Below are positions 25,925 through 36,441 of a stretch of 64,000 nt of DNA, in pieces. Below the pieces are notes generated by a model, which worked only from the letters and a program-made list of their open reading frames with translations, was not told the origin of the DNA and ran no database searches. Origin of the DNA: Chelativorans sp. YIM 93263 (GTDB lineage Bacteria; Pseudomonadota; Alphaproteobacteria; Rhizobiales; Rhizobiaceae); contig NZ_JAKCWP010000003.1 in the NCBI RefSeq assembly GCF_028767125.1, positions 310,001-374,000 of the forward strand, given 5' to 3'. The translations under genes were made by a program, and so were the position numbers. The first letter of the stretch is position 1. Each line of letters begins with the position of its first letter.

Positions 25925-27112
25925 ATGCGCATCGGTTTCCTGGCCGTGCTCCTGTTTGCCGTGTGCGGCGCCCCGCTGCCGGCAGCCACACAGCAGAAAA
26001 ACGACGAACCCGAGAAGGTTCTGCAACGGCTTTTCGAGGCATCGGACATCGAGGAGGAATGGTTTACGCAGGCATTCCTGGATCAGGTCCCAGTTGCGCA
26101 GGTTTCGGCAATCGTTTCCGACCTGGAACAGCGATTCGGCTCGTTCGAATCCGTTGCCGGCGCGGGAGAGAGTTTTACGATCAGCCTTGAAGAGGCTGAG
26201 GTGCCGACCCGGCTGGCACTGGATTCGGAGGGCCGGATCGCCGGGCTATTCATCGAGCCGCCAATTGCCGCCGGCACGCTGCTTTCGGATCAGATCCAGC
26301 ACATCGCCACGCTGCCGGGAGAGACTGCCGTGTTCGTCACCAGAAATGGTGAGCCGGAAGCGGAGCATAATCCCGACGAACCGCTTGCCGTGGGTTCGGC
26401 GGCGAAGCTTGCCATCCTCAAGGCTGTCGCGGATGCAGTGGGGGCGGGAGACCTGCAATGGGATCAGGTGGTGCCGCTCAAGCCGGAATGGCGCTCGCTT
26501 CCGACCGGCATTCTGCAAGACTGGCCGGAGGGAAGCCCGTTAACGCTCTCGACGCTCGCCGGCCTGATGATCTCGATGAGCGACAATGCGGCGACCGATG
26601 CGCTGATCGATCTGGTAGGAAGCGACTCCGTGACCGCGGAAACACCGCGCAACGCACCCTTTCCAACGACGGCCGAGCTTTTCAAGCTGAAGGCAAAGGA
26701 TAATGCTAACCTCCGTCAGGCTTGGATCGAAGGGGACGAGGCGGCGCGGCGGGATGTTCTGAATGAACTCGCCTCCAGGCCACTGCCGGAAGCATCGAAG
26801 ATGGAGACGGATCCTAGCATCGAGGTCGAGTGGTTCCTCTCGGCCGACGAGCTATGCACGCTCATCGCGGAGCTTGCCGATCTGCCGGCGTTCCGCATCA
26901 ATCCGGGGCTGGCTGAGGCGGCAAACTGGCAGCAAATCGCCTATAAGGGCGGCTCGGAAGCGGGCGTTCTTAACTTCACCACATGGCTGACGGACGGCGA
27001 GGACGCATACTGCGTTTCGGCAACGTGGAACAACGCCGTTTCAAATCTCGACATGTCGCAACTCGTCTCCCGCTACCGGGCCATTCTGCGCATCTTGAGA
27101 GAGGGTGACTGA
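25925..27112 (+). CDS. Exported serine hydrolase with class A beta-lactamase fold
   Basis: This 395-residue protein has a signal peptide (about residues 1-21). An N-terminal NTF2/Cpe-like segment (about 30-130) precedes a beta-lactamase/transpeptidase domain (about 135-390). The active-site motifs are SAAK (Ser and Lys; residue ~156), SDN within ISMSDNAATDA (residue ~218) and KGG (residue ~341). No Glu166-type ExxLN omega-loop motif is visible, so a D,D-peptidase or esterase is likelier than a true beta-lactamase. GGAGG precedes the ATG by ten bases. It is convergent with glnE, with one base between the stop codons. Confidence 0.82.
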   Translation: MRIGFLAVLLFAVCGAPLPAATQQKNDEPEKVLQRLFEASDIEEEWFTQAFLDQVPVAQVSAIVSDLEQRFGSFESVAGAGESFTISLEEAEVPTRLALDSEGRIAGLFIEPPIAAGTLLSDQIQHIATLPGETAVFVTRNGEPEAEHNPDEPLAVGSAAKLAILKAVADAVGAGDLQWDQVVPLKPEWRSLPTGILQDWPEGSPLTLSTLAGLMISMSDNAATDALIDLVGSDSVTAETPRNAPFPTTAELFKLKAKDNANLRQAWIEGDEAARRDVLNELASRPLPEASKMETDPSIEVEWFLSADELCTLIAELADLPAFRINPGLAEAANWQQIAYKGGSEAGVLNFTTWLTDGEDAYCVSATWNNAVSNLDMSQLVSRYRAILRILREGD

Positions 27113-27113
27113 C

Positions 27114-30077
27114 TCAGCCCTTCCGCAGCAAGCGGTCGAAATGTCCCCTCACCCGGCCCTCGGTTTCCTCCACATGGGCCTTGAGCACGGTTAGCTCCGG
27201 AAGGTCCACGGTGCGCAGGAGGATATCGGCCAGGCCGGGTGGTACATCATCGGGGTCGAAAGCTCCCGTCAGGCACAGGCGGATGATCTGAGTCAGCGTG
27301 CTGTAGAGGCGGTGCGCTTCCACGAGTTCCCCACGCGTCTGCTCATCCACGAATTCCGGCGCAAGGCCCGCCAGCACCTCGGTCGTTTCGGTGGGGCGCG
27401 GACCTTTCTGGTGGAAACCTTGCAGCACACCAGCCTGCGCGATGAATTCCAGGTCGATGATCCCGCCCGGCGCGAGTTTCAGGTCCCAAGCGCTTTTGGC
27501 CGGCTTTTCGGTTTCCAGAAGCGCGCGCATTTCCACTACATCATGCGCAACCTTCTCCCGGTCTCGCGAAAGAGCGACGATCTCCTCGATCTCCCGGTGT
27601 GCCTCCTCGCATAGGCTGCTGTCTCCCGCCACGACTCGGGCACGCGTCAGCGCCATATGCTCCCAGGTCCATGCGTCCGATCGCTGGTATTTACGGAAGG
27701 CCTCGATGTGGGTCGCCACCGGGCCCTTGTTGCCGGAGGGACGCAAGCGCAGATCCAGCTCGTAAAGCACGCCCTCGGCCGTCGGCGCGGACATCGCCGC
27801 GATCAGGCGCTGCGTCAGCCGGGAGTAATAATGCGATGGCGCAAGGGCCCTGCGGCCGTCGGATTCCTCGGCATCCGGCGCATGGTCATAAAGCAGGATG
27901 AGATCGACGTCGGAGCCGGCAGTCAATTCCCGGCTGCCAAGCTTGCCCATGCCGACGATTGCCGTCCGGCCGCCGGGTACCCGTCCGTGGGTCTGGGCGA
28001 ACTCGGCCTCGACAGCATCGAACGCTGCGCCGATGGTGAGATCGGCCAGGTCGGAAAACGCCTTGCCGGCGCGCTCGGCGTCGATGCTTCCCGTCAGGAG
28101 CCGCATGCCGATCAGGAATTTCTGCTCGGCAGCAAAGATCCGCAAGCGGTCCAGCAGATCCTCGAAGGCACGGGCGCCGCCGAGAAAGGTTTCCAAGCGT
28201 TCCGTCAAATAGGCTTTTTTGGGCAGCTCCGAAAGCAGCGCGGGATCGAGCAAACCATCGAAGACATGCGGCCTGCGCGTGATGATTGCCGCCAGACGCG
28301 GTGCTGCCCCCATGATTGACGCCAGCAGGTCCAGAATACGCGGGTTGGATTGCAACAGTGAAAAAAGCTGAACGCCGGCCGGCAGTCCGGACAGGAACTC
28401 GTCGAAGCGCAGGAGGGCCTCGTCGGCGCGCTGCGTACTGCCGAAAGCTTCCAGCAATGCCGGCGTCAGTTCCGTCAGCCGCCCGCGCGCCTGTGCCGAC
28501 TGGGTTGCGCGGTAGCGGCCGAAATGCCAGCCACGGATGACACGACATATATCGCTCGGCCGTTCGAAGCCGAGTTCCGAGAGCGTGGCGAGGGTGCCGG
28601 GATCATCCACATCGCCGGTGAAGACCAGATTGCCGATGCCGCGCGAAAGCTGCGGCGCCGTCTCGAAGAGCGCTGCATAATGAGATTCGACCAGATGCAA
28701 TGCCTTCCGGAAGGCCTCGGCCAACGCCGCGCCGTCCTCATAGCCAAGAAGCCGCCCGACGCGCTCGAGCCCCTCCTCATCCGCCGGTAGCGTATGCGCC
28801 TGTTCGTCGGCGATCATCTGGATGACATTCTCGACATCACGCAGGAACCAGTACTGAGCGATCAGAGCCTCTCCGGCTTCGTCCGAGATCCAGCTCCGGT
28901 CGGCAAGTTCGCGCAGCATGGAAACTGTCATCCGCCCCCGCAGTTCTGGAAAGCGTCCGCCGGCGATGAGTTGCTGTGTCTGGACGAAAAACTCGATTTC
29001 GCGGATGCCGCCGCGGCCGAGTTTGATATTGTGTCCGAGCACGGCGATCTCGCCATGACCTTTGTGGGCGTGGATCTGGCGCTTTATGGAATGGACGTCC
29101 GCGATTGCCGCATAGTCGAGATATTTGCGCCAGACATAGGGCTGAAGCTCACGCAGAAAGCTGTTTCCGGCCTCCAAATCACCAGCGATGGGATGGGCCT
29201 TGATCATGGCCGCGCGTTCCCAGTTCTGCCCACGGCTTTCATAATAATTGAGCGCCGCTTCGAGCGGAATGGCCAGTGGCGTGGACCCAGGGTCCGGTCT
29301 CAGGCGCAGATCCGTGCGGAAGACGTAGCCATCGCCCGTGCGGTCCTGAAGAATGCGCACGAGCCGCCGTGTCAGCCGCACGAAGAGATCAGGCGCCTCC
29401 AGCGGGTCGAGCACGGCGGGCGCTTGCGGATCGAGAAGAACGATCAAATCGATATCGGAGGAAAAGTTCAGTTCGCGCGCGCCCAGCTTGCCCATGGCCA
29501 GTACGATCCAGCCGCAGCCCGCCTCTGGCTTATCGGGGTCCGGCAGGCGCAGCTTTCCCTGCCGGTGCGCATCGCGCAGAAGGAAATTGACGGTCGCGCG
29601 GACACAGGTCTCGGCCAGAGTGCTCAGGCGGGCGACGGTTGCGGCCGCGTCGTCGGCCCCTGCCCGGTCCGCCAACGCGATGAGGAAATGCGCCTCGCGC
29701 TTCAGCCGGCGCAGGTCCCGCATGACGCCCGACTCGCTTGCATCCTTGGCAAGTGCGATGGCAGCGATCGCTTCGTTTATCGTTTCCAGTCGGGCTTCTA
29801 CGGGCTGGTCGAACAGTGCCTCAAGCGCTTGCGGCCCATTGCGTGCGCAGTCGCGTAGGTAGGGCGAGAGATCAAACACGGCGCCGAGAAAGCGCGCGAG
29901 CGGACTCTCGCTGCGCAACAGGTCTGCCACGCGCGGGCAATCTTCCCCTTCGGCTCGCTCCGAAAGTTCGGCCAACTCCTCGCCGGCCCGATCGGGATCG
30001 AGCGGTCGTAGCTCACGCACCGGAGCGCCGAACCATGCCGTGCCGTCGTCGTTTTTCGAGGCGGGATCATCTAACAT
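27114..30077 (-). CDS. glnE: Bifunctional glutamine synthetase adenylyltransferase/adenylyl-removing enzyme
   Basis: This 987-residue regulator adenylylates glutamine synthetase to switch it off and removes AMP to switch it on, in response to PII (GlnB) and glutamine. It carries the expected duplicated nucleotidyltransferase domains, each with a GxGKLGxxELxxxSDxDL-like core: MGKLGARELNFSSDIDLIVL near residue 195 and GMGKLGSRELTAGSDVDLILL near residue 725. Each is followed by a GlnD-UR_UTase helical domain. The length agrees with rhizobial GlnE. The gene starts one base from the end of the histidine kinase gene, so it is the distal gene of that operon. Confidence 0.97.
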   Translation of the reverse strand: MLDDPASKNDDGTAWFGAPVRELRPLDPDRAGEELAELSERAEGEDCPRVADLLRSESPLARFLGAVFDLSPYLRDCARNGPQALEALFDQPVEARLETINEAIAAIALAKDASESGVMRDLRRLKREAHFLIALADRAGADDAAATVARLSTLAETCVRATVNFLLRDAHRQGKLRLPDPDKPEAGCGWIVLAMGKLGARELNFSSDIDLIVLLDPQAPAVLDPLEAPDLFVRLTRRLVRILQDRTGDGYVFRTDLRLRPDPGSTPLAIPLEAALNYYESRGQNWERAAMIKAHPIAGDLEAGNSFLRELQPYVWRKYLDYAAIADVHSIKRQIHAHKGHGEIAVLGHNIKLGRGGIREIEFFVQTQQLIAGGRFPELRGRMTVSMLRELADRSWISDEAGEALIAQYWFLRDVENVIQMIADEQAHTLPADEEGLERVGRLLGYEDGAALAEAFRKALHLVESHYAALFETAPQLSRGIGNLVFTGDVDDPGTLATLSELGFERPSDICRVIRGWHFGRYRATQSAQARGRLTELTPALLEAFGSTQRADEALLRFDEFLSGLPAGVQLFSLLQSNPRILDLLASIMGAAPRLAAIITRRPHVFDGLLDPALLSELPKKAYLTERLETFLGGARAFEDLLDRLRIFAAEQKFLIGMRLLTGSIDAERAGKAFSDLADLTIGAAFDAVEAEFAQTHGRVPGGRTAIVGMGKLGSRELTAGSDVDLILLYDHAPDAEESDGRRALAPSHYYSRLTQRLIAAMSAPTAEGVLYELDLRLRPSGNKGPVATHIEAFRKYQRSDAWTWEHMALTRARVVAGDSSLCEEAHREIEEIVALSRDREKVAHDVVEMRALLETEKPAKSAWDLKLAPGGIIDLEFIAQAGVLQGFHQKGPRPTETTEVLAGLAPEFVDEQTRGELVEAHRLYSTLTQIIRLCLTGAFDPDDVPPGLADILLRTVDLPELTVLKAHVEETEGRVRGHFDRLLRKG

Positions 30078-31481
30078 TCAAACATTGTCGCCCGTCGGGA
30101 AGACCATCGCAACCGTCAGACCGCCATCGTTACCGGAAAGTTCCAGCCGTCCGCTGTGAAACGACATCACCGCCTTGGCCAAACTCAGGCCAAGACCGGA
30201 GCCCGGCTGGCTGCGGCTCGCCTCCAAGCGGACGAAGCGCTCGGTGGCGCGTTCCCGCTCCTCCACCGGGATACCGGGCCCGTTGTCGCTCACCGAGAGC
30301 CGCGCCGCACCGCCTTCCTGCCGCAACGAGACCATGACCGTTGGATTTTCACCGGTCCCGGCCGTGTACTTGATCGCATTGTCGACAATGTTCGACAGGG
30401 CCTGGCCGACAAGCTCCCGGTTTCCTCCGACCTCGACCGTGTCGACCTGTTCGGTTTTCAGCGTGACGCCCTGATCTTCGGCAAGGGGTTCGTAAAGCTC
30501 CACGACATCGGCAACCGTCGCGCTGAGATCTATCTTTGTCACCGCCTCGGTCGAATAACCGGCCTCCAGCCGGGAGATCATGAGAATCGCATTGAAGGTG
30601 CCGATGAGTTGATCGGATTCAGCGATGGTCCGCTCCAGCGCCTCGTTTCGGTCTTCCGTTCCCTCCGCGCTCGCCAGCGCCGCCTCGGCGCGATTGCGCA
30701 GGCGTGTCAGCGGTGTTCTCAGGTCGTGCGCGATATTGTCGGAAACCTGCCGCAGCCCCTCGTTCAGCGCGGCGATGCGATCAAGCATCGCGTTGAGATT
30801 TTCCGACAGCCGGTCGAATTCATCGCCCGCGCCGGAGACGGGCAAGCGCTGGGTCAGATCGCCGCCCATAATCTGTCGGCTTGCTTTGGAAACGCTGTCG
30901 ATCCGTTTCAACGCCCTGCGTCCGACGAAGTACCAGATGAGCAGTGCGCCAAGGCCCATAAGGCCGATGGCGGCGACCAGCGTTCGCCGCATGATCGTTC
31001 GAAACTGCTCCGGCTCGCCCAGATCGCGTCCGACAAGGAGCAGCATCTGATTGGGCAGGCGGATGACCTGCGCCATTGCGGTATGATTTGAGCGGTCCTC
31101 CGCGTCGCTGTCCTCCCCATAACGGCGATAGGTGAACGGGCGCTCCGTCCATCCGCGCGTATCGAACACGCCGGGCTGCAGGCTATCCACGTTGCCGGAG
31201 AGAATGCGTCCGGTCGGGTCGGCGACAATATACAGGTTGGCGCCCGGTTGGCGTGCTCGAATGCGCACGACGCGCACTAGCCCGGGCAAGCCGCCGCGCT
31301 GATAAGCCTGGGCCAGTCCGCTCACTTCCTCGTTGATAGCCTCACGCGTCTGCTCCGTCAGCATGCGCATGCTGAGCGCCTCGATGTAGAACACCAGCGC
31401 CACGGCGCAAATCGCGAAAAGCAGCAGGTAAAGTGCGGAAAGCCGTGCCGCCGTGGTTTTCATGATTGCCGGAATGGCCAT
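30078..31481 (-). CDS. EnvZ-type sensor histidine kinase
   Basis: This 467-residue kinase has TM1 at about residues 14-36, a periplasmic domain to about residue 165, TM2 at about 170-192 and a HAMP segment to about 245. HisKA has DNIAHDLRTPL with the phosphorylated His at residue 252, and HATPase_c has NIVDNAIKYT, DNGPGIP and GSGLGLSLA. It pairs with the OmpR-type regulator immediately upstream: that gene's TGA shares its last base with this ATG (TGATG), so the two are translationally coupled. A GTG one codon earlier is an alternative start. The signal is unknown. Confidence 0.92.
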   Translation of the reverse strand: MAIPAIMKTTAARLSALYLLLFAICAVALVFYIEALSMRMLTEQTREAINEEVSGLAQAYQRGGLPGLVRVVRIRARQPGANLYIVADPTGRILSGNVDSLQPGVFDTRGWTERPFTYRRYGEDSDAEDRSNHTAMAQVIRLPNQMLLLVGRDLGEPEQFRTIMRRTLVAAIGLMGLGALLIWYFVGRRALKRIDSVSKASRQIMGGDLTQRLPVSGAGDEFDRLSENLNAMLDRIAALNEGLRQVSDNIAHDLRTPLTRLRNRAEAALASAEGTEDRNEALERTIAESDQLIGTFNAILMISRLEAGYSTEAVTKIDLSATVADVVELYEPLAEDQGVTLKTEQVDTVEVGGNRELVGQALSNIVDNAIKYTAGTGENPTVMVSLRQEGGAARLSVSDNGPGIPVEERERATERFVRLEASRSQPGSGLGLSLAKAVMSFHSGRLELSGNDGGLTVAMVFPTGDNV

Positions 31482-32155
31482 CACTCGTCCCGAAGCACAT
31501 AGCCAGCGCCGCGCACCGTGTGCAGCAGGGGCTTGTCGAAGCCCTTCTCGATCTTGCCGCGCAAACGCGAAATATGGACGTCAATCACGTTCGTCTGCGG
31601 GTCAAAGTGGTAGTCCCAGACATTCTCCAGCAGCATGGTGCGTGTGACCACCTGCCCCGCATGGCGCATCAGGTATTCCAGAAGACGGAATTCGCGGGGC
31701 TGCAGTGTAATTTCCTGCCCGCCCCGCCGGACCGAATGGGCGAGACGGTCAAGCTCCAGATCACCGACCCGGTAGACCGTCTCAACGTCCTTCGAACCGG
31801 AGCGTCGTTTCAATACCTCGACGCGTGCGAGCAGTTCGGAAAAGGCATAAGGCTTGGTGAGATAATCATCGCCGCCGGCGCGCAGACCGGTCACGCGGTC
31901 GTCCACCTCGCCGAGAGCGGAAAGGATCAGCGCAGGTGTGGTGTTTCCCCTCGCCCGGAGTTCTGCGATCACCGACAAACCGTCGCGGCGTGGCAGCATT
32001 CTGTCGACGACGAACACGTCATAGCTGCCCGAATCGGCGAGAGCAAAGCCGACCTCGCCATCGGACGCGATATCAGCCGTGTGCCCGACCTCTGCAAAGG
32101 CCTTTTTGAGGAACCCCGCCGCTTCGCGGTCGTCTTCGATAACCAGAATCTTCAT
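31481..32155 (-). CDS. OmpR/PhoB-type response regulator
   Basis: This 224-residue regulator has a receiver domain (residues 1-115) with the acidic pair D8/D9, the phosphorylated Asp51 in VVDRMLP, and the conserved Lys in YLTKPY. A winged-helix DNA-binding domain follows (residues 128-222; TRTMLLENVWDY, then VIDVHISRLRGKIE as the recognition helix, and RGAGYVL in the wing). It is the first gene of the operon with the EnvZ-type kinase and glnE. It is separated from degP by 104 bp containing degP's terminator. The regulon is unknown; linkage to degP suggests envelope stress. Confidence 0.95.
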   Translation of the reverse strand: MKILVIEDDREAAGFLKKAFAEVGHTADIASDGEVGFALADSGSYDVFVVDRMLPRRDGLSVIAELRARGNTTPALILSALGEVDDRVTGLRAGGDDYLTKPYAFSELLARVEVLKRRSGSKDVETVYRVGDLELDRLAHSVRRGGQEITLQPREFRLLEYLMRHAGQVVTRTMLLENVWDYHFDPQTNVIDVHISRLRGKIEKGFDKPLLHTVRGAGYVLRDE

Positions 32156-32183
32156 TTTCTACGTATTACACAGGATTATCCGG

Positions 32184-32215
32184 AACGAAAACGGCGGCGG
32201 ACGACGCCGCCGCCG
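32184..32215 (-). terminator. Rho-independent terminator of degP
   Basis: Read on the minus strand, CGGCGGCGG (32215-32207) pairs with CCGCCGCCG (32200-32192) over a 6-nt loop and is followed by TTTTCGTT. It lies 45 bp past the degP stop codon and ahead of the response-regulator gene. Confidence 0.8.
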
Positions 32216-32259
32216 TGGCCGGGTGTGACCGGCATTCTCCTGCATCCGCCTGCAGACGG

Positions 32260-33759
32260 TTAGCCCATCGGCAGGGCGATGAAACGGTTGGTTCCATCCC
32301 GCTCGATCATGAACAGGACTGCACCTCGCCCGGCTTCAGCCGCTGCCTCCACGGCCGCGTGGATATCTTCGGCGGAGTTCACCGGCTGCGAGTTGACGGA
32401 ACGTATGATGTCATTCGGCATGATGCCGTTGTTCCCGGCAATGCTGCCCGATTCGACATCCTCAACGACCAGCCCGTTGCCATCTTCGGCCGGCGCCACG
32501 CTCATCCCGAAATCGGTCTCTGCACCCGGCTGACCTTCGGGTTCACTGGGTTGCGGCGTCGCGGCGCTGGCGTCGGGCATCTCGCCAAGCGTCACATCGA
32601 TCGTCTGGCTCTCGCCGTTGCGCCAGAGGGTGACCTCGACTTCGCTTTGCGGATCGTATTCCGCGACTATGCGGGCAAGTTCCCGCGGGGACTCTATAGC
32701 CCGGCCGTCGACCGCGGTGATCACATCGCCGGACTGAATACCCGCCTCGGCCGCCGGATCGCCTTCATTGGCATCGACGATGAGCGCGCCGCTCGCCTCA
32801 TCCAGGCCGAGTGAATCGGCGATTTCCTCGGAAACGGGCTGAATCTGCACACCCAACCAGCCACGCTGCACCGTCCCATCATCGATGAGATCCTGGACGA
32901 CCGTGGTCGCAAGACCGGCCGGAATGGCAAAAGCGATACCGACATTGCCGCCCGAGGGAGAGAAGATCGCCGTGTTCACACCGACAACCTCACCGGACAG
33001 GTTGAATGCCGGGCCGCCGGAGTTACCGCGGTTCACCGCGGCATCGATCTGAATGAAGTCGTCATAGGGGCCAGCGCCGATCTCGCGGCCGCGCGCCGAG
33101 ACGATGCCAGCGGTGACGGTGCCGCCAAGACCGAACGGATTGCCGACAGCGACAACCCAGTCGCCCACGCGCACGTTGTCGTCGTCGGCAAAATCGACAT
33201 AGGTGAATTCGCGATCCGCGTCGACTTTCAGCACAGCCAGATCGGTGCGCTCGTCGGTACCAACCAGGTCAGCACTGAGCTCGGTCCCGTCATCCATGAC
33301 GACGATGTACTCGTCACCGCCCTGGATGACGTGATTATTGGTGACCAGGAAACCATCCTCGGAAATGAAGAAGCCGGAGCCCTGAGCCGAGGGGCGAAAC
33401 CCGCGCCCCGGGGGCTGTGGCGACCGCGGCTGCTGCTCACGGAACTGATCGAAGAAGCGCCGCAGCGGATGATTCTCAGGGAGCTCCTCAAATTCCGGAA
33501 GCCCAAAAGGCGCCGCCACGTCAGCCGCCGGTGCGTCTCCGCGCACGCGAACGCTGACTACTGCCGGGCTCACGACCTCGACCACGTCACCGAAGCTGGG
33601 TGCCTGGACAGGCTGATCGAGCTTGACCGGATCGGAAAAGGCGGGGACGACGCCCGAGCCGACTGCTCCGGCACCGATTGCCCCCGCTGCCGCCAACGAA
33701 ACGATGGTCGCAGCCAGGCGTTTGCGATTTCTGCTTGTCACTGAATTGTGTGAAGTCAT
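32260..33759 (-). CDS. degP: DegP/HtrA-type periplasmic serine protease
   Basis: This 499-residue envelope protease and chaperone has an N-terminal signal/anchor (about residues 12-42) and a trypsin-like domain with catalytic triad His143 (TNNHVI), Asp173 (ERTDLAVL) and Ser247 (GNSGGP). Two PDZ domains follow (about residues 305-390 and 410-495). The start at 33759 was chosen because the upstream in-frame extension lacks signal-like sequence and GAGGAG precedes this ATG. Position just downstream of the cyc/ccm operon matches degP1 of Sinorhizobium. The adjacent two-component genes may respond to the same stress. Confidence 0.95.
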   Translation of the reverse strand: MTSHNSVTSRNRKRLAATIVSLAAAGAIGAGAVGSGVVPAFSDPVKLDQPVQAPSFGDVVEVVSPAVVSVRVRGDAPAADVAAPFGLPEFEELPENHPLRRFFDQFREQQPRSPQPPGRGFRPSAQGSGFFISEDGFLVTNNHVIQGGDEYIVVMDDGTELSADLVGTDERTDLAVLKVDADREFTYVDFADDDNVRVGDWVVAVGNPFGLGGTVTAGIVSARGREIGAGPYDDFIQIDAAVNRGNSGGPAFNLSGEVVGVNTAIFSPSGGNVGIAFAIPAGLATTVVQDLIDDGTVQRGWLGVQIQPVSEEIADSLGLDEASGALIVDANEGDPAAEAGIQSGDVITAVDGRAIESPRELARIVAEYDPQSEVEVTLWRNGESQTIDVTLGEMPDASAATPQPSEPEGQPGAETDFGMSVAPAEDGNGLVVEDVESGSIAGNNGIMPNDIIRSVNSQPVNSAEDIHAAVEAAAEAGRGAVLFMIERDGTNRFIALPMG

Positions 33760-33972
33760 GTGGAAATCAACTCCTCTTGCTGTCGAACCCCAAGCTCTGC
33801 TGCCGAGGGCATTGTGATAACCAGTTGGTCGACAGATAGGGTGACTTACCTTACGTGGCCATTTCCAGAGCATGAAACTTTCGTAATCTTCTGCCGTTCC
33901 CAGATTCCAGAGACAAAATCCGGTGCACGCCACGAGGTTATCACTGTCGAATCTGACAGCCGTGCCGCGGGC

Positions 33973-34458
33973 TCAATCGCGTCCTTTCAGAAGATCGTGA
34001 AGTTCGGCCTCTTCCTCGGGCGAGAGCGCGCTGGTAGCCGACCGGCCGGGGCGCCGTCGAAAACTGACGAACGCGAGGATACCGCCGCCGAACAGAACGA
34101 GCACCGGGGCTCCCCAGAGCAGCGCGTTGCGCACGCTGAACCGTGGCTTCAGAAGCACGAACTCGCCATAGCGCGAAACGACATAGTCCAGCACCTCCGC
34201 GTCCGTGTCGCCCTCGCGAAGGCGCTCGCGTACCAGAATGCGCAGGTCGCGGGCCAATTCGGCATTCGAGTCGTCAATCGACTGGTTCTGGCAGACCATG
34301 CAGCGCAACTCGGCCGAAAGCGCGCGCGCCCGCTGCTCCAGAGCAGGATCGTCGAGAACCTCATCGGGCTCGATTGCCGCCCCCGGTCCGCTCAACGCCA
34401 AACATAGCAGGAGCGCGAGCACGGCAGACCACAGGGTTTTGAGCCCCGGCATCGTCAT
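33973..34458 (-). CDS. ccmH: Cytochrome c maturation protein CcmH (CycL)
   Basis: This 161-residue protein is the thiol-reducing subunit of the haem lyase that attaches haem to apocytochrome c in the periplasm. It has a signal peptide (residues 1-28), the redox motif [16 protein letters not shown] near residue 52, a helical domain, and a C-terminal membrane helix (about 112-132) followed by a short cytoplasmic tail. Its ATG overlaps the CcmF stop codon (ATGA). It is the last gene of ccmI-ccmE-ccmF-ccmH, with degP 213 bp further downstream. Confidence 0.96.
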   Translation of the reverse strand: MTMPGLKTLWSAVLALLLCLALSGPGAAIEPDEVLDDPALEQRARALSAELRCMVCQNQSIDDSNAELARDLRILVRERLREGDTDAEVLDYVVSRYGEFVLLKPRFSVRNALLWGAPVLVLFGGGILAFVSFRRRPGRSATSALSPEEEAELHDLLKGRD

Positions 34459-36440
34459 GAGGAAGCTCCCTGAGCGGCGGTCGCCCGCTGGCGCGACGGC
34501 GCGCCGACGCGCAATCTGCGATCGAAGAGCGAGACAGCGCCGCCAACCATCATGAACAATGTGCCGAGCCAGATCAGCGTTACAAGTGGCTTCCACCAGA
34601 CACGCACGACGATTCCGCCATCATTCGTTTTATCGCCAAGGGAGACGTAAAGCTGGCTCAGCCCCATAGTCCGGATGCCCGCTTCCGTCGTAGGCATGTT
34701 GCGTGCCGTATAAAAGCGCTTGGCGGAGACAATCTCGCCAAGCGGCCGACCGCCGACTTCAGAGACGGCGAAGTGCGCGCGCTCTTCCGTGTAATTGGGG
34801 CCGGTGAAGGGCTGCAATGCCTCGTATTCCAGCGAATAACCGCTGATTTCCATGCTCTCGCCGGGTTGCATGACGAGGACACGTTCGGTCTCGAGAATTG
34901 TCACGCAGACGACGCCAAGGGTCGTGATGCCGAGCCCAGCGTGCGCGAGCGTGGTGCCAAACATCGAAAGCGGCAACCCCTTGAGCCGGCGCAACGCCAC
35001 TGAGGGTTTCACCTTGCCCACGCCCATCTTGAGGGCGAGATCGGTGACCGCTCCGAGAATTAGCCAAAGCCCAAGTCCGATGCCCAGGGCGGCGAAAACG
35101 GAAGCGCGATCGATCAGGAAATAGCTGACCAACCCGCTCACAGCGGCGCCGGCGAAGGCGAACTGCAAACGCTGGGCGGCCGCGGGCAGGTCGCCCCGCT
35201 TCCAGGACAGCATCGGGCCAAAGGGAACAGCCGCCAACAGCGGCAGGAACAGCGGAATGAAAGTGAGATTGAAGAATGGCGGGCCGACCGAAATCTTTTC
35301 GCCCGTCAGCGCCTCGATCAGGAGCGGATAAAGCGTGCCGACGAGGACCGTAGCCGCGGCAGTCGTCAGGAGAAGGTTGTTGAGGACGAGTGCACCTTCG
35401 CGCGAGATCGGATGAAACAGACCGCCGGGCGCGAGGCGGGAGGCCCGGATAGCGAAAAGCGTCAGCGCCCCGCCGATGAATGCCATCAGGATCGCGAGGA
35501 TAAAGACGCCGCGCGTCGGGTCACTGGCAAATGTGTGAACCGACGTAAGGACACCGGAGCGCACAAGGAACGTGCCGAGCAGCGAGAGTGAGAACGTGAG
35601 GATGGCCAGCAGTACCGTCCAGATCTTTAGCGCCGCCCGCTTTTCCATGACGATTGCGGAATGCAGCAGCGCCGTACCGGACAGCCACGGCAGGAAGGAG
35701 GCGTTCTCCACCGGATCCCAGAACCAGAATCCACCCCAGCCAAGTTCGTAATAGGCCCAATAAGACCCCACAGCGATCCCGCCGGTTAGGAAGGCCCATG
35801 CAGCCAGCGTCCAAGGGCGCACCCAGCGCGCCCAGGCTGCATCAATGCGGCCTTCGATCAGGGCGGCAACGGCGAAGGAGAACGAAATCGAAAAGCCGAC
35901 ATATCCGATGTAGAGCAATGGCGGATGAATGGCCAATCCGACATCTTGCAGGAGAGGGTTCAGGTCGCGCCCCTCCATGGGCGCTGGGTGCAGGCGGGTA
36001 AAAGGATTCGACGTAAGCAGGATGAAAAGCAGGAAGGCGGCCGCGATCATGCCCTGCACTGCCAGGACATTAGCCCTGAGGGTCGGCGGCAGATTGCGTC
36101 CGAAAAACGCCACCATTGCGCCGAAGAGCGCCAGGATCAGCACCCACAGGAGCATGGATCCTTCGTGATTGCCCCAAGTCCCGGTGATTTTATAGAGCAT
36201 CGGCTTGGCGGAGTGGGAATTCTCCCACGCATTCAGAACCGAAAAATCCGACTGGACATAGGCAAGCGTGAGTGCGGCGAAAGACGTCGCGATGAGGGCG
36301 AGGCCGGTGACAGCAACAGGCTCGCCGACCCGCATCAGCCGTTCGCTGCCAAGCCGCGCGCCGGAGAGCGGCACAACCGACTGCACCAGGGACAGGACGA
36401 AGGCGAGAACGAGGGCAAAATGGCCGATTTCCACGCTCAT
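34455..36440 (-). CDS. ccmF: Cytochrome c haem lyase subunit CcmF (CycK)
   Basis: This 661-residue integral membrane protein has about 15 helices. It shows the haem-handling WWD segment ([20 protein letters not shown], roughly residues 228-247) and conserved histidines in periplasmic loops ([14 protein letters not shown]). It transfers haem from holo-CcmE to apocytochrome c together with CcmH and CcmI. The gene is one base from ccmE and overlaps ccmH by four bases, so the operon is tightly coupled. Length is normal for the family. Confidence 0.97.
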   Translation of the reverse strand: MSVEIGHFALVLAFVLSLVQSVVPLSGARLGSERLMRVGEPVAVTGLALIATSFAALTLAYVQSDFSVLNAWENSHSAKPMLYKITGTWGNHEGSMLLWVLILALFGAMVAFFGRNLPPTLRANVLAVQGMIAAAFLLFILLTSNPFTRLHPAPMEGRDLNPLLQDVGLAIHPPLLYIGYVGFSISFSFAVAALIEGRIDAAWARWVRPWTLAAWAFLTGGIAVGSYWAYYELGWGGFWFWDPVENASFLPWLSGTALLHSAIVMEKRAALKIWTVLLAILTFSLSLLGTFLVRSGVLTSVHTFASDPTRGVFILAILMAFIGGALTLFAIRASRLAPGGLFHPISREGALVLNNLLLTTAAATVLVGTLYPLLIEALTGEKISVGPPFFNLTFIPLFLPLLAAVPFGPMLSWKRGDLPAAAQRLQFAFAGAAVSGLVSYFLIDRASVFAALGIGLGLWLILGAVTDLALKMGVGKVKPSVALRRLKGLPLSMFGTTLAHAGLGITTLGVVCVTILETERVLVMQPGESMEISGYSLEYEALQPFTGPNYTEERAHFAVSEVGGRPLGEIVSAKRFYTARNMPTTEAGIRTMGLSQLYVSLGDKTNDGGIVVRVWWKPLVTLIWLGTLFMMVGGAVSLFDRRLRVGAPSRQRATAAQGASS

Positions 36441-36441
36441 G

